NCBI GenBank assembly: GCA_030432295.1
Contig: JAUIHI010000006.1
Location: 186,001 to 250,000, forward strand
DNA from: Anaerolineae bacterium
GTDB taxonomy: Bacteria > Chloroflexota > Anaerolineae > Caldilineales > Caldilineaceae
Reading direction: 5' to 3'
DNA: 64,000 nucleotides
Shown: in pieces, positions 26,675-36,256 of the stretch
Position numbering within the stretch: position 1 is the first letter of the stretch
How the letters are laid out: every line of letters begins with the position of its first letter
Position numbers and translations under genes: made by a program
Notes under the pieces: generated by a model
The model's database searches: none
Seen by the model: the letters and a program-made list of their open reading frames with translations, nothing else
What the model was told of the DNA's origin: nothing

Positions 26675-28600
26675 ATGGCGAAGATTATTGGTATCGATTT
26701 GGGCACAACCAACAGTGTTGTGGCCGTGATGGAAGCAGGCAATCCGACTGTGATTGCCAACGCAGAAGGCAACCGCACCACCCCGTCGGTGGTCGCTTTT
26801 TCCAAGAGCGGTGAGCGGCTGGTGGGTGTGACTGCCAAACGGCAGGCCGTGGTGAACCCGGAGAATACGATCTCTTCGGTCAAGCGGTTGATGGGTCGGC
26901 GCATCGACGATGCAGAGACGACCAAGACAAAGGGGATGGTCTCCTATCCCATCGCCGAAGGGCCAAATGGGGATGCCCGTGTGCGTGTGCCCGCCAAGGA
27001 TAAGACATACACGCCCCAGGAAATCAGTGCGATGATTCTGAGCAAGCTGAAGCGGGACGCCGAGGCTTATTTGGGCGAGGATGTGAAGCAGGCCGTGATT
27101 ACCGTCCCCGCCTACTTCAACGACAGCCAGCGCCAGGCCACCAAAGACGCCGGCCAGATTGCCGGCCTGGAAGTGCTGCGTATTATCAACGAGCCGACCG
27201 CAGCGGCTGTGGCCTATGGCCTGGACAAGAAGGACGACGAGACGATTCTGGTCTTCGACTTGGGTGGCGGTACATTTGACGTTTCGGTTCTGGAAGTGGG
27301 CGACGGCGTGATCGAAGTCAAGTCCACCAACGGCGACACCCATCTGGGTGGCGACGACTGGGACGAGCGCATTGTCCATTGGCTGATTGCCGAATTCAAG
27401 AAAGAGCAGGGCATCGACCTGAGCCAGGACCGCCAGGCGCTCCAGCGTCTGCGCGAGGCTGCGGAGAAGGCGAAGATCGAGCTTTCCAGCACGGCCCAGA
27501 CCGAAATTAACCTGCCTTTCATCACCGCGGACAGCAGCGGCCCCAAGCATTTGCAGCTCACTCTGAGCCAGAGCAAATTCGAGCAGTTGACCGCTGATCT
27601 GGTGGAGCGGCTGAAGCGGCCCTTCGAGGCGGCCCTGCGCGACGCCGGTCTGAAGGCAGCCCAACTGGACGAGGTTGTGCTGGTGGGTGGTTCCACCCGG
27701 ATGCCTATGGCCCAGGAACTGGTGCGCAAGCTGACCGGCAAGGATCCCCACAAGGGTGTGAATCCCGACGAAGTGGTGGCCGTGGGTGCGGCGTTGCAGG
27801 CCGGTGTGTTGGGCGGCGAAGTGACCGACCTGTTGCTCCTGGACGTGACGCCCCTGAGCCTGGGTCTGGAAACTTTGGGCGGTGTGATGACGACGCTGAT
27901 TCAGCGCAATACTACCATCCCGACCAAGAAGACGGAGACCTTTAGCACGGCTGAAGACAACCAGACCGCAGTGGATATTCACGTTTTGCAGGGCGAGCGG
28001 CAGATGGCCAGGGACAACAAAACCCTGGGCAACTTCCGGCTGGATGGCATTCCTGTGGCCCAGCGGGGTATTCCTCAGGTCGAGGTTACCTTCGACATCG
28101 ACGCTAACGGCATTCTGCACGTCAAGGCCCGGGATAAGGCGACCAACAAAGAGCAGAGCATTCAGATTACTGCTTCCACCAACCTCTCCAAAGACGAAGT
28201 GGAGAATCTGGTGCAGGACGCCAAGTCTCACGAGGCTGATGACAAGGCCAAACGGGAGGCTGTGGAAGCCCGCAACGCGGCGGACAGCCTGATCTACGCC
28301 ACCGAGAAGTCCCTGAAGGACCTGGGCGATAAGGTGAACCCCGGCGACCGGGAGCAGATCGAGCAGACTATCACTGACCTGCGCCAGGCGATGGAGAGTG
28401 AAGACACAGAGCGGGTGAAGACACTCAGCGAGCAACTGCAACAGGCCAGCGGCGCGTTGGCCCAGCAGATCTACCAGCAGCAGGCCGAAGCTGAAGCCGG
28501 AGCCGGGGGCGACGCCCAGGCCAATGGCACAGGCGATGCTACTGGCGGCGGTGCTGCCGACGACGAAGATGTGGTGGAAGGTGAGTTCCGCCAGGTGTAG
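26675..28600 (+). CDS. dnaK: chaperone DnaK (Hsp70)
   Basis: 641 residues from [16 protein letters not shown]; the frame is open 17 codons upstream, but the strong AGGAGG site marks this ATG. The nucleotide-binding domain has [22 protein letters not shown] and [12 protein letters not shown]; the substrate-binding domain begins near residue 390 ([18 protein letters not shown]). The C-terminal lid ends with a Gly/Ala/Asp tail ([11 protein letters not shown], close to the usual EEVKDKK/VDAEFEEV-type ending). It works with a J-domain protein, here encoded just downstream, and GrpE, not in the window. Confidence 0.98.
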   Translation: MAKIIGIDLGTTNSVVAVMEAGNPTVIANAEGNRTTPSVVAFSKSGERLVGVTAKRQAVVNPENTISSVKRLMGRRIDDAETTKTKGMVSYPIAEGPNGDARVRVPAKDKTYTPQEISAMILSKLKRDAEAYLGEDVKQAVITVPAYFNDSQRQATKDAGQIAGLEVLRIINEPTAAAVAYGLDKKDDETILVFDLGGGTFDVSVLEVGDGVIEVKSTNGDTHLGGDDWDERIVHWLIAEFKKEQGIDLSQDRQALQRLREAAEKAKIELSSTAQTEINLPFITADSSGPKHLQLTLSQSKFEQLTADLVERLKRPFEAALRDAGLKAAQLDEVVLVGGSTRMPMAQELVRKLTGKDPHKGVNPDEVVAVGAALQAGVLGGEVTDLLLLDVTPLSLGLETLGGVMTTLIQRNTTIPTKKTETFSTAEDNQTAVDIHVLQGERQMARDNKTLGNFRLDGIPVAQRGIPQVEVTFDIDANGILHVKARDKATNKEQSIQITASTNLSKDEVENLVQDAKSHEADDKAKREAVEARNAADSLIYATEKSLKDLGDKVNPGDREQIEQTITDLRQAMESEDTERVKTLSEQLQQASGALAQQIYQQQAEAEAGAGGDAQANGTGDATGGGAADDEDVVEGEFRQV

Positions 28601-28603
28601 TCT

Positions 28604-28625
28604 GAGAATAGAACGCGGATGACGC
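28604..28625. repeat. copy of a 21-base dispersed word
   Basis: AGAATAGAACGCGGATGACG plus C (28605-28625) just after dnaK is identical to 47710-47730 upstream of aceE, where it forms the arm of a 26-bp palindrome. Here only one arm is present. Confidence 0.75.
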
Positions 28626-28671
28626 TGCGTCTCCTGCGCTTGTCGAAGGGATAAGCTGATTCCATCGAATC

Positions 28672-28720
28672 AATAGAAGAAGGGGCGAACGGGAATTTCC
28701 CGTTCGCCCCTTCTTCTATT
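28672..28720. terminator. strong hairpin terminator after dnaK
   Basis: A 23-bp perfect stem (28672-28694 with 28698-28720) around a three-base loop, with GAAGAAGGGGCGAACGGGA as the left core. The right arm ends in TTCTTCTATT rather than a pure T-run. It would end dnaK transcription, leaving the J-domain gene with its own promoter. Confidence 0.8.
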
Positions 28721-28824
28721 GCAGGGTGGGACGTGACACCGATCCCCAAATCCCCAATATCTTTTTTTCAAAAAAGCGTGTACAATATCTCCATCACTCG
28801 TTCTTTGCCGAAGGATTTCAACCG

Positions 28825-29781
28825 ATGGAGTATAAGGACTATTACGCGATATTGGGTGTGCCCCGCAGCGCAGACAGCGGGACTATCAAGCGCGCCTTTC
28901 GTGGATTGGCCCGGCAACTCCACCCGGATGTGAATCCCGGCAACAGAGAAGCGGAACGACGGTTCAAAGAGGTGAGCGAAGCCTACGACGTCCTGGGTGA
29001 TGAGGAGAAACGGCAGCTCTACGACCGCCTGGGCAGTCAATGGCAGAATGGCTGGGGAGCAGCCGGTTTTGACTGGTCCACCTATTTTGATGAACGGGCC
29101 GAGGACGAAAATCGGGGCGGCAATCGTCGCTACCGGACGACTTCCCGCAGGGAGGAGATGCCCGGCGACGCCCCCGGCCCGGAGAGCGGCTTCTCGGATT
29201 TCTTTCAGCAGCTTTTCAATGAAAGGCCCGCCAACCGGCAGGGACCCCGGGTGCGGGTCTATGAAACCGGCCCCAGCTATTCCGGCCCAGAGCAGACCCT
29301 GCCCATCGAAATCTCCCTGGAGGAAGCCTTCTGGGGTGCAACCCGCACGGTGCAACAGGGCGGCAGCCGCTTCGATGTCACGATTCCTAAAGGTATGCAG
29401 ACCGGTTCGAAGGTGCGGGTCTCGACGGATGCGGGACATCTGCTGCTGGTGGTGAGCATCAAACCCCACCCGACCTTCACGCCGGAGGGAGCCAATCTGC
29501 GCGTCGCTCTCGCTGTGGACCTCTACGCCGCGCTGCTGGGGGGGGAGGTCCACGTGCCCACGCTGGAAGGCAATCTGGCCCTGGTCATCCCGGCCAACAC
29601 CCAGAACGGACGCATCTTTCGGCTGCGTGGGCAGGGCCTGCCCAACATCCACAACCCGGAGGAACGGGGCGATCTGTTGGCGGAGATTGCCGTGGAATTG
29701 CCTGTACCCCTGAGCCAGGAAGAGCATCGACGCTTTGCCGAACTGCGTCGGATGCGCCCATTTGCAGGCAGACAGCGATGA
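28825..29781 (+). CDS. CbpA/DnaJ-type J-domain co-chaperone
   Basis: 318 residues, the size of CbpA. The J domain (residues 2-68) has the HPD motif at 33-35. A variable linker follows with neither the full Gly/Phe stretch nor the zinc-finger CXXCXGXG repeats, then the DnaJ C-terminal substrate domains (LPIEISLEEAFWGATRTV, and GGEVHVPTLEGNLAL). Known role: it delivers substrates to DnaK and stimulates its ATPase. AAGGA lies nine bases before the ATG. Its TGA overlaps the ATG of the next gene. Confidence 0.93.
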   Translation: MEYKDYYAILGVPRSADSGTIKRAFRGLARQLHPDVNPGNREAERRFKEVSEAYDVLGDEEKRQLYDRLGSQWQNGWGAAGFDWSTYFDERAEDENRGGNRRYRTTSRREEMPGDAPGPESGFSDFFQQLFNERPANRQGPRVRVYETGPSYSGPEQTLPIEISLEEAFWGATRTVQQGGSRFDVTIPKGMQTGSKVRVSTDAGHLLLVVSIKPHPTFTPEGANLRVALAVDLYAALLGGEVHVPTLEGNLALVIPANTQNGRIFRLRGQGLPNIHNPEERGDLLAEIAVELPVPLSQEEHRRFAELRRMRPFAGRQR

Positions 29782-31436
29782 TCTATTGGGATAACCAAAA
29801 GTCGGACTTTTCCCGAAAAGTCCGACTTCTCCGTCTGTTCTTTCTCTGCCTGACCGCGCTCTTTGTTGTGAGTGGCTGTGGTGTGGGGACGGGGAACCAG
29901 CCCTCTGCCCCCGGCGAACCGCAGATAACCGTCATCGCAGCCGCACCACCCGCCACATCTACACCGCTGCCGCCGCCAACCGAAACACCCACCCCTACGC
30001 CCACACCCATACAGCCGCCTGTGCCCACACCGGTTGTGGACTTGAGCGATCGTTCCATCTACACGGCCAATCTGAAACCCGCCTTTGCCGGAGATGTGGA
30101 CGCTGTGCCCAATGCCCCCCACTATTTTATCCAGGCCGACCTGCTCCCCGGCGAAGTGCCCGTTGTGCGGGGCGTGCAGCGGGTGCGCTATACCAATCAG
30201 GAAGAGGTGGCGCTGGATGCGGTCTACTTTCGGCTCTATCCCAACCTGCCCGCCTACAACGGCTCATCTGAGGTGGGCGGGGTGATTGTGGACAACCAAT
30301 GGGCCTCCACCGGGCTGGAATACGACGACTCGGCCCTGCGCGTGGAACTGGCTGCGCCCCTGGCTCCCGGCAGTGTGGCTGACATCACCCTCTGGTTCAC
30401 AGCCACCCTTCCCACCAGTGTTGTGGCGGGGACAGCCGGATCGGGTCTCTACGGCTTCCAGGGCAATGTCTACGACCTGGCCGGTTTCTACCCGACGATT
30501 CCTGTCTACGACGACGAGGGCTGGAATCTGGAGATCACCGCCACTTTTGGGGATTCCACCTTCACCGACGCGGCCTGGTATCAGGCGGAGTTGACTTTGC
30601 CCGGCGCACAGGAAGTCGTTTCGGCGGGGACAGTCGTAGAGCGCACGCCGAACAGCGATGCCACCGACACCTGGCGGATTGTAGCCGGGCCAGTGCGGGC
30701 TTTCTACGCCGCGGCCAGCGACGCCTATACATTCATCAGCGAAGATGTGGAGGGCACGACTGTGCGTAGCTGGTATCAGCCCGGCGGCGAGACCGGCGCA
30801 CAGACAGCACTCTACTACACCACCGGATCGCTCCCAGTCTTCAACCGGCTCTTTGGCGAATATCCCTACAACGAGTTGGATGTGGTCGCTATGCCCACCA
30901 CCGGCTTTGGGATGGAGTATCCGGGCGTCATCGATCTGGCCCAGAGCTTCTACGGCGAAGGGGGCGGGGCCTATGCGGTCGCCACCCCCCACGAAGTCGC
31001 GCACCAGTGGTGGTACAATCTGGTGGGCAACGACCAGCCCGACGAAGCCTGGCTGGACGAGTCGTTGGCGAACTACGCTGTCTATCTCTACTACGAGGAT
31101 GTGGCCTGGCAGGAGATGATGGATGGAACGATGAACAACATCTTCCTCTATCGCTACAACGCGGCCCAAAATCTGGGCATCGACCGCCCGGTAGCGGGAC
31201 CTGTGACGGGTTTCGACGCCTCCAACTATATCAATATCGTCTACAGCAAAGGGCCGCTCTTTTTTCACGCTGTGCGGGAGCGTATGGGCGACGAAGCCTT
31301 CTTTGCCGCCATTCTGGACTACGCCCAGACCCACCGCTACGGCATCGCCTATCCCGACGATCTGCTGGCCGCCTTCCGCCGCCACACAGACGCGGAGATC
31401 GACGATCTCTACCGGTTCTGGATTACTGGCCAATAA
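29778..31436 (+). CDS. M1 family metallopeptidase lipoprotein
   Basis: 552 residues. A lipoprotein signal (LRLFFLCLTALFVVSGC) puts the Cys at about residue 34, followed by a Pro/Thr-rich linker (PPATSTPLPPPTETP). The catalytic domain has FGMEYPG (the GAMEN-type exopeptidase loop, altered) and HEVAHQWW with His405, Glu406, His409 and Glu428 as zinc ligands and base (HExxH-x18-E). It should be an outward-facing aminopeptidase. The ATG overlaps the J-domain stop (ATGA). The first codons coincide with a perfect hairpin repeat (29800-29827). Confidence 0.9.
   Translation: MIYWDNQKSDFSRKVRLLRLFFLCLTALFVVSGCGVGTGNQPSAPGEPQITVIAAAPPATSTPLPPPTETPTPTPTPIQPPVPTPVVDLSDRSIYTANLKPAFAGDVDAVPNAPHYFIQADLLPGEVPVVRGVQRVRYTNQEEVALDAVYFRLYPNLPAYNGSSEVGGVIVDNQWASTGLEYDDSALRVELAAPLAPGSVADITLWFTATLPTSVVAGTAGSGLYGFQGNVYDLAGFYPTIPVYDDEGWNLEITATFGDSTFTDAAWYQAELTLPGAQEVVSAGTVVERTPNSDATDTWRIVAGPVRAFYAAASDAYTFISEDVEGTTVRSWYQPGGETGAQTALYYTTGSLPVFNRLFGEYPYNELDVVAMPTTGFGMEYPGVIDLAQSFYGEGGGAYAVATPHEVAHQWWYNLVGNDQPDEAWLDESLANYAVYLYYEDVAWQEMMDGTMNNIFLYRYNAAQNLGIDRPVAGPVTGFDASNYINIVYSKGPLFFHAVRERMGDEAFFAAILDYAQTHRYGIAYPDDLLAAFRRHTDAEIDDLYRFWITGQ
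29800..29827. repeat. 13-bp hairpin inside the start of the M1 gene
   Basis: AGTCGGACTTTTC (29800-29812), two-base loop, then the perfect complement to 29827. It lies within codons 8-17 and encodes the basic n-region of the signal peptide. A related hairpin (GTTGGACTTCT-type) lies at 43295-43330. Confidence 0.8.
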
Positions 31437-31741
31437 GTCTCGTTCCCATCGCTCCGGCGTGGGAACGTTCTGGCGACGCTCCGCGTCGGGTCGTCGGCTG
31501 CGCTGCGGCTGTTGTGGACGCGGTTGTAACTTAAAAAATAGATCGGGTAAGGTCGAGCCTTCCGGGAAGCGGCCAAACCAGCTACGGCCTCCCAACATCT
31601 CGTGGCCGCTTCCCGGAAGGCTATTACCGAATTAATTTCTTGATGTCCAAGAGCGTCCGAGAGAGCGCCCACGCAGAGCGTGGGCACGAGAAAATACCAA
31701 CTATCCCTAATTTCCCCAACCCACCCAGAGGAGAGAAGTTC
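31437..31741. other. intergenic gap filled by a MITE-like element
   Basis: 305 bases between the M1 peptidase and an enolase-superfamily gene, with no credible frame. Nearly all of it is the inverted-repeat structure at 31438-31691. The last 50 bases hold the AGGAGAG ribosome site of the next gene. Confidence 0.6.
31438..31691. repeat. 254-bp element with hairpin-bearing terminal inverted repeats
   Basis: The left end (TCTCGTTCCCATCGCTCCGG) and the reverse complement of the right end (TCTCGTGCCCACGCTCTGCG) align over about 40 bases. Each end forms its own hairpin (31441-31467 and 31667-31685). The centre has a 20-bp perfect inverted repeat, 31556-31575 with 31603-31622 (AGCCTTCCGGGAAGCGGCCA). 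No transposase is present. Confidence 0.65.
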
Positions 31742-32884
31742 GTGAAAATTGTCGATGTCACCACCACCACTTTTCGTTACATCTCTAACACAGTGCGGGA
31801 CTCGGAAGGCCACGGCCATCCCGGCGATCCCCACGAAGCTAAGCAGTCCCTGCTGACCATCAAAACCGATGAGGGCGTGGAAGGCTACTGTTTCGGAGCC
31901 AACCCTGCGGTCATCGAAAGTCTGGTCAAGCCCCTGCTTATCGGCCAAGACCCCTTCTACCGGGAATATCTCTGGCAGATGCTACGGGAACGCCAGCGGC
32001 TACACCTGGGCAGCCTGTCGGATCGAATTCTGGCGAATGTGGATATGGCCCTGTGGGACCTGGCCGGTCGCGCCGTGGGTCAGCCCGTCCACAAACTGCT
32101 CGGCGCGTTCCGGGACAAAGTGCCCGCCTATGCCAGCACAATGTGCGGCGACGATCTGCCCGGCGGTCTGGCTACGCCGGAAGACTATGCAAACTTCGCC
32201 AAATGGTGCATCTTCGAGCGGGGTTACCCCGCCTTCAAACTCCACACCTGGCAGCCCCCCTACGACGGCGCACCCAGCGTCAAGCGGGATTTGGAAGCCT
32301 GCGCGGCTGTGCGCGAAGCTGTCGGCCCGGATGTGGACCTGATGCTGGACCCCTTCCACTACTACAGCCGGGAAGAGTCCCTGGAACTGGCACGGGGGCT
32401 GGAAAAGCTCAACTATCTGTGGATGGAAGAGCCGATGGGCGAGCACAGTATGTCCTCCTTTGTCTGGCTGGCCGATCAGGCGGACCTGCTGATTGTCGGC
32501 CCGGAGACGGCGGAGGGCAAGCACTACGCGCGGGCCGAGTGGATCAAAGCCGGCGCTGCGGATGTGATCCGCACGGGCGTGGGCGATGTGGGCGGTATCA
32601 CCCCGGCCATGAAGTGCGTTCATCTGTGCGAGTCGTTCAATATGAGCGTGGAGATTCACGGGGGCGGCGTGGGCAATCTGCACGTGTTGTGTGCGATGGG
32701 CATCCCAGGCCGCTACTACGAGCGGGGGCTACTCCACCCCTTCATCGACTGGGAAGAGGTCCCGGCCTGGCTCAACAAACGGGATGACCCCATGGACAGC
32801 GAAGGTTTCGTCCACGTCTCCCAGGACCCCGGCCTGGGCCAGGACATCAACTGGGATTACATCAACGACAATCTGGTGAAGTAA
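31742..32884 (+). CDS. enolase-superfamily (mandelate racemase-like) protein
   Basis: 380 residues from a GTG with AGGAGAG eight bases in front; upstream codons belong to the repeat element. The barrel carries DLMLDPFHYY, LWMEEPMGEH and VGPETAEGK for the metal ligands, and EIHGGGVGN near the end. These are typical of the mandelate racemase / sugar-acid dehydratase group, which abstract a proton next to a carboxylate. The substrate is not predictable. It is followed by a strong terminator, so it is a single-gene unit. Confidence 0.87.
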   Translation: MKIVDVTTTTFRYISNTVRDSEGHGHPGDPHEAKQSLLTIKTDEGVEGYCFGANPAVIESLVKPLLIGQDPFYREYLWQMLRERQRLHLGSLSDRILANVDMALWDLAGRAVGQPVHKLLGAFRDKVPAYASTMCGDDLPGGLATPEDYANFAKWCIFERGYPAFKLHTWQPPYDGAPSVKRDLEACAAVREAVGPDVDLMLDPFHYYSREESLELARGLEKLNYLWMEEPMGEHSMSSFVWLADQADLLIVGPETAEGKHYARAEWIKAGAADVIRTGVGDVGGITPAMKCVHLCESFNMSVEIHGGGVGNLHVLCAMGIPGRYYERGLLHPFIDWEEVPAWLNKRDDPMDSEGFVHVSQDPGLGQDINWDYINDNLVK

Positions 32885-32904
32885 TCTTACGAAATCCAAG
32901 GAAG

Positions 32905-32954
32905 AAAAAGAGAGGAGGTGGGTGACGCTCTAGTCACCCACCTCCTCTCTTTTT
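32905..32954. terminator. bidirectional rho-independent terminator
   Basis: A 22-bp perfect stem (32905-32926 with 32933-32954) around a six-base loop. The right arm ends in TTTTT and the left begins with AAAAA. It separates the enolase-like gene from the promoter of the lactonase gene. Confidence 0.92.
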
Positions 32955-32978
32955 GTCTTTTCGATAGAAAATTCGTGT

Positions 32979-33007
32979 TTGACAAAGCAGTCTGTTTCCT
33001 GTATTGT
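32979..33007 (+). promoter_or_regulatory. sigma-70-type promoter of the lactonase gene
   Basis: TTGACA (32979-32984), exactly 17 bases, then TATTGT (33002-33007). It is 150 bases before the ATG, leaving a long 5' leader. This is the best promoter in the window. Confidence 0.75.
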
Positions 33008-33156
33008 CCTTGCTTGGGCCTTTCCAACAATTCCAATACGCCAAATCCCCATTCACCACACAGTTCTTTTTTGTTGGGACGGTCGAAATTTGTCTGCCCG
33101 TCGTTCTTCGTTCTCTGTAGCACACCATTTTCCAACACCCATCAGGAGAAAAGAAA

Positions 33157-34431
33157 ATGCAGAACCAATCCAAAATGAGCCGTAGGGATGTCTTTCGTTT
33201 GACCGGTGGCGTTGCAGGTGCAGCCGCCCTCAGCACAGTTGCACCCGTTGCCCTGGCCAGCCAAAGTGAAGCAAGCCAGGAAAAACAATCGGCCCGACAG
33301 GCCACACAAGAGATGGAAGAGAGCGCAGAAGCCCGCTTTGTCTACACAGGAACCTACACCCGGGGCGCGCCCGGCGGCTGGTCGAGTGTGGCCGCAGCCA
33401 ACCGGCCAGAGGGTGTGGGTGTCTTTGCTGTGGGCGCAGGGATGGGCGATCTGAAACTAGTCCAGACCGTAGCCACCGACAACCCGTCCTGGGTGGCAAT
33501 CCACCCGTCCGGCGATTTTCTCTATGTCTCCAACGAGATCGGGGATTATGAGGACGCGGGGATGGGATCGCTGGAAGCCTATGCCATTGACGACGAGACC
33601 GGTGAACTGACCTTTCTCAACCGGGTGGGCTGCGGCTCGATCCCTGCCCAGATTGTGGTCAGCCCCGGCGGTGAGACGCTGGCTGTCGCAACCTATGTGG
33701 GAGGAACCTACGAACTTTTCCCCATCGGCGAAGACGGCAGTCTGGGCGAAGCCAGCAGCGTACAACAGCAGGAAGGCGCTGGCCCCCACAGCCGACAGAC
33801 CGCACCCCACTGCCACGCGGTAGCCTTTGACCCCGGCGGAAACTATCTGGCGGGCGCTGATCTGGGCACAGATACGATAAAAGTGTTTGACTATGCGGAT
33901 GGAGAATTGGTCGAGGTCAGCAGTGCCAATGTGGCCGAAGGCTCCGGTCCTCGCCACCTTTCTTTCCACCCAGGCGGTGAGATACTCTACGTCATCAGCG
34001 AACTGACCGCCACCATCACTTCGTTTGCTTTCGACCCGGAGAGTGGTGCACTGGGCGACCTCCTTCAGACTATTTCTACAGTGCCCCAGGACTTCCCTGC
34101 GGACAAGAGCACCGCCGAAATTATCGTACATCCATCGGGCAACTTCGTCTACGGCTCCAACCGCAAGTTCGAGGATCATCCGCTGGCCGACGCGATTGTG
34201 GCCTATAGCATCGACGAGCACGGCCATCTGCGGCTGATCGGCTACACCACCCACGACATCGACTTCCCCCGGGGCTTTGCCATCGATCCTACAGGCACGT
34301 GGCTCTACGCGATGGGACAAAAGAGCGACGAAATCGTCCAGTTCCACATCGATCCCCATTCCGGCAGCCTGACCCCCACTGGCAATGTGACGACGGCAAT
34401 GGTTCCGGTGAGTATGGCGTTCAAAGTATAG
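33157..34431 (+). CDS. Tat-exported lactonase-like beta-propeller (Pgl/YbhE family)
   Basis: 424 residues. The N-terminus has SRRDVFRLTGGVAGAAAL, a twin-arginine signal, with cleavage likely after ALAS. A linker of about 30 residues precedes repeated propeller blades: PSWVAIHPSGDFLYVSNE, PHCHAVAFDPGGNYL, PRHLSFHPGGEILYVISE and RGFAIDPTGTWLY. The family includes 6-phosphogluconolactonase (YbhE), but an exported form is more likely a carboxylactone hydrolase or cyclase acting outside the cytoplasm. GGAG lies before the ATG. A good promoter and a downstream terminator make it a single unit. Confidence 0.85.
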   Translation: MQNQSKMSRRDVFRLTGGVAGAAALSTVAPVALASQSEASQEKQSARQATQEMEESAEARFVYTGTYTRGAPGGWSSVAAANRPEGVGVFAVGAGMGDLKLVQTVATDNPSWVAIHPSGDFLYVSNEIGDYEDAGMGSLEAYAIDDETGELTFLNRVGCGSIPAQIVVSPGGETLAVATYVGGTYELFPIGEDGSLGEASSVQQQEGAGPHSRQTAPHCHAVAFDPGGNYLAGADLGTDTIKVFDYADGELVEVSSANVAEGSGPRHLSFHPGGEILYVISELTATITSFAFDPESGALGDLLQTISTVPQDFPADKSTAEIIVHPSGNFVYGSNRKFEDHPLADAIVAYSIDEHGHLRLIGYTTHDIDFPRGFAIDPTGTWLYAMGQKSDEIVQFHIDPHSGSLTPTGNVTTAMVPVSMAFKV

Positions 34432-34440
34432 GAGAGGGCT

Positions 34441-34488
34441 GGAAAGGAAGAAGGGATGTGGCACCTGCCGCATCCCTTCTTCCCTTCC
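34441..34488. terminator. terminator between convergent genes
   Basis: GGAAAGGAAGAAGGGATG (from 34441) pairs with 34466-34488 with two G-U type mismatches around a two-base loop. It serves the lactonase gene and the Gfo/Idh gene, which converge here. Confidence 0.75.
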
Positions 34489-34493
34489 GTTTG

Positions 34494-35459
34494 TCATCCC
34501 TGTTCGATCAGCTCTGCCACCCGCATTGTGTTGACTGCATTCTGAAAGTTCGAGCGGGTGGCTGCGCCCGTGCGTACTGCGGCGAAGAATTCCTCGTATT
34601 CCCCGACAATCCCCCGCTCCACAATCTCCGGTCCGTCCCCGTTGCCGGGGATCTCTCGCCGGATAATCTTCTGCAAATGCAGCACCGGATGACCGTCGTT
34701 CTCTTCGATGATAATCCGCCCCGGATCAGCCCAGAGCGGCCCTTCCAGAAAGAGGGCGCGGGATGGACTGTGTACTTCCATTCGTTCGCCCTGCGCGCCG
34801 GTGCAGGGGAAGATTTTGAGCAGTCCCCGCAATCCAGACGCAAAGGTCAGACGGACGACCCGCACCTGCGTATCGTTTGTCGGGTGGGGGAAAGTCTCGG
34901 TCTGCACATCGGCAATCGGGCCAAAGAGATATTCGGCGTAGTTGATCCAGTGGATGCTCGTCTCTACCACAAAAGCGGGGTCTTGTCGGTTGTGGCGGAA
35001 GAAGTGGGCCTCGACAAAATAGATGTCCGGGGTCTCGTCCACCAATTCCTTGAAGCGATTGTTGAGGGGAATGAAGCGCCGATTGAAAGCCACGACATTC
35101 GGTACAGTCACCAGTCGGGAGAGTTCTTCCGCCGCGGCCGCGCTCAGTCCTGGTGGCTTCTCGCTGAAGACGGGCAGGGGACGCGCCATCAGCCGGGCCA
35201 TCACCGCGGGCAGGGCCGCGGGCGAAACCGCCACCGCATAGGCGTTGACAGTTTCATCGGCCAGCAGATCGTCCAGCGTTGGGTAGACCCGTTGGAAGCC
35301 GTACTCATCGGCCACCTGTTGCGCGGTTTCCGCGTCCAGGCTGTGAATGCCCCGCAGCACAAGCCCCGGTTCCCGTTCCCGCAGCCAGGCCAGCGCGGGG
35401 AAGTGATATTTGCGCGCCCAATTGCCACTGCCCACAAAGGCGAGGTGAATCTCTTTCAT
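34494..35459 (-). CDS. Gfo/Idh/MocA family oxidoreductase
   Basis: 321 residues from the ATG at 35459 (GGAG seven bases upstream). The Rossmann motif is VGSGNWARKYH, and FSEKPPGLS holds the family EKP lysine. Such enzymes oxidise or reduce sugars, inositols or sugar acids with NAD(P). It is the last gene of a minus-strand run that begins at 43264 (or further upstream) and starts ten bases after an SDR stop, so it is probably cotranscribed. Confidence 0.88.
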   Translation of the reverse strand: MKEIHLAFVGSGNWARKYHFPALAWLREREPGLVLRGIHSLDAETAQQVADEYGFQRVYPTLDDLLADETVNAYAVAVSPAALPAVMARLMARPLPVFSEKPPGLSAAAAEELSRLVTVPNVVAFNRRFIPLNNRFKELVDETPDIYFVEAHFFRHNRQDPAFVVETSIHWINYAEYLFGPIADVQTETFPHPTNDTQVRVVRLTFASGLRGLLKIFPCTGAQGERMEVHSPSRALFLEGPLWADPGRIIIEENDGHPVLHLQKIIRREIPGNGDGPEIVERGIVGEYEEFFAAVRTGAATRSNFQNAVNTMRVAELIEQG

Positions 35460-35469
35460 TTTTTTTCTC

Positions 35470-36234
35470 CTACGCCACACTCATTCCGCCGTCCACCAGA
35501 TAGGACGCGCCGGTGCAATAGCTGGCGTCGTCGGTGGCCAGGAAGGTGATGAGGGGCGCTATTTCGTCCGGTCGGCCCGCCCGGCCCAGGGGAACGGTCG
35601 CCGCTATGCGATCGGCCCGGCCCGCGGCGTCCGGGTGGATGTCGTGGTTGGGGGTGCGTTCCAGCGCGCCGGGGCAGACCGCATTGCAGCGGATGCCGTG
35701 CTTGGCGTAGTGGACCGCCACGTAGCGGTTCAGGCCAATCAGCCCGTGCTTGCCGGAGAGATAGGCCACATTGGCCGATTTGCCACTGTAGGCTGTGACC
35801 GACGCCACAATCACCACCGCGCCGCCCGTGCCCTGGGCCACCATCTGGGCAAGGCCGTATTTCAGGGTCAGGTAGACGCCACGGTAGTTGACGTCGTGGG
35901 TGCGATCCCAGACCTCTTCGGGCAGGGTGTGAATATCCCGGTCCGCGGTGTGTAGCTGAATCCCCGCGTTGGGGACCAGCACATCCAGCCGCCCCCAGTG
36001 GGCGACGGTATGGGTCACGGCTGCCTCGATGGACGCGGCCTGGGAAACATCGGTTTCGATGCCGATGGCGTCGTGACCCGCGGCGACCAGCCCAGCGGCC
36101 ACCCGCTCGACCCCCGCGGCGGGGATGCCCGTCACCGCTACTTTGGCGCCTACGCCCGCCATCCGCCAGGCCGTGGCCTCGCCGATCCCGCTACCCGCGC
36201 CGGTGATCAGCGCTACTTTGCCCTGTAATTTCAT
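35470..36234 (-). CDS. short-chain dehydrogenase/reductase
   Basis: 254 residues from the ATG at 36234 with AAGGA in front. The cofactor motif is TGAGSGIGEA, and the active site has ASV (Ser) with AYLSGK (Tyr-x-x-x-Lys). NAG occurs after the fourth strand (VPNAGIQ). It is a classical SDR of the type acting on sugars or polyols; NAD preference is suggested by the lack of a basic residue after the glycine motif. It shares its cluster with a second SDR and a Gfo/Idh enzyme. Confidence 0.9.
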   Translation of the reverse strand: MKLQGKVALITGAGSGIGEATAWRMAGVGAKVAVTGIPAAGVERVAAGLVAAGHDAIGIETDVSQAASIEAAVTHTVAHWGRLDVLVPNAGIQLHTADRDIHTLPEEVWDRTHDVNYRGVYLTLKYGLAQMVAQGTGGAVVIVASVTAYSGKSANVAYLSGKHGLIGLNRYVAVHYAKHGIRCNAVCPGALERTPNHDIHPDAAGRADRIAATVPLGRAGRPDEIAPLITFLATDDASYCTGASYLVDGGMSVA

Positions 36235-36256
36235 GCAGAGTTCCTTTCGGATGAAG

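Noticed and set aside
26666-28441. 591-codon open frame opposite dnaK
   Set aside because: Antisense shadow of dnaK, rich in His/Gln/Gly, with no domain signal.
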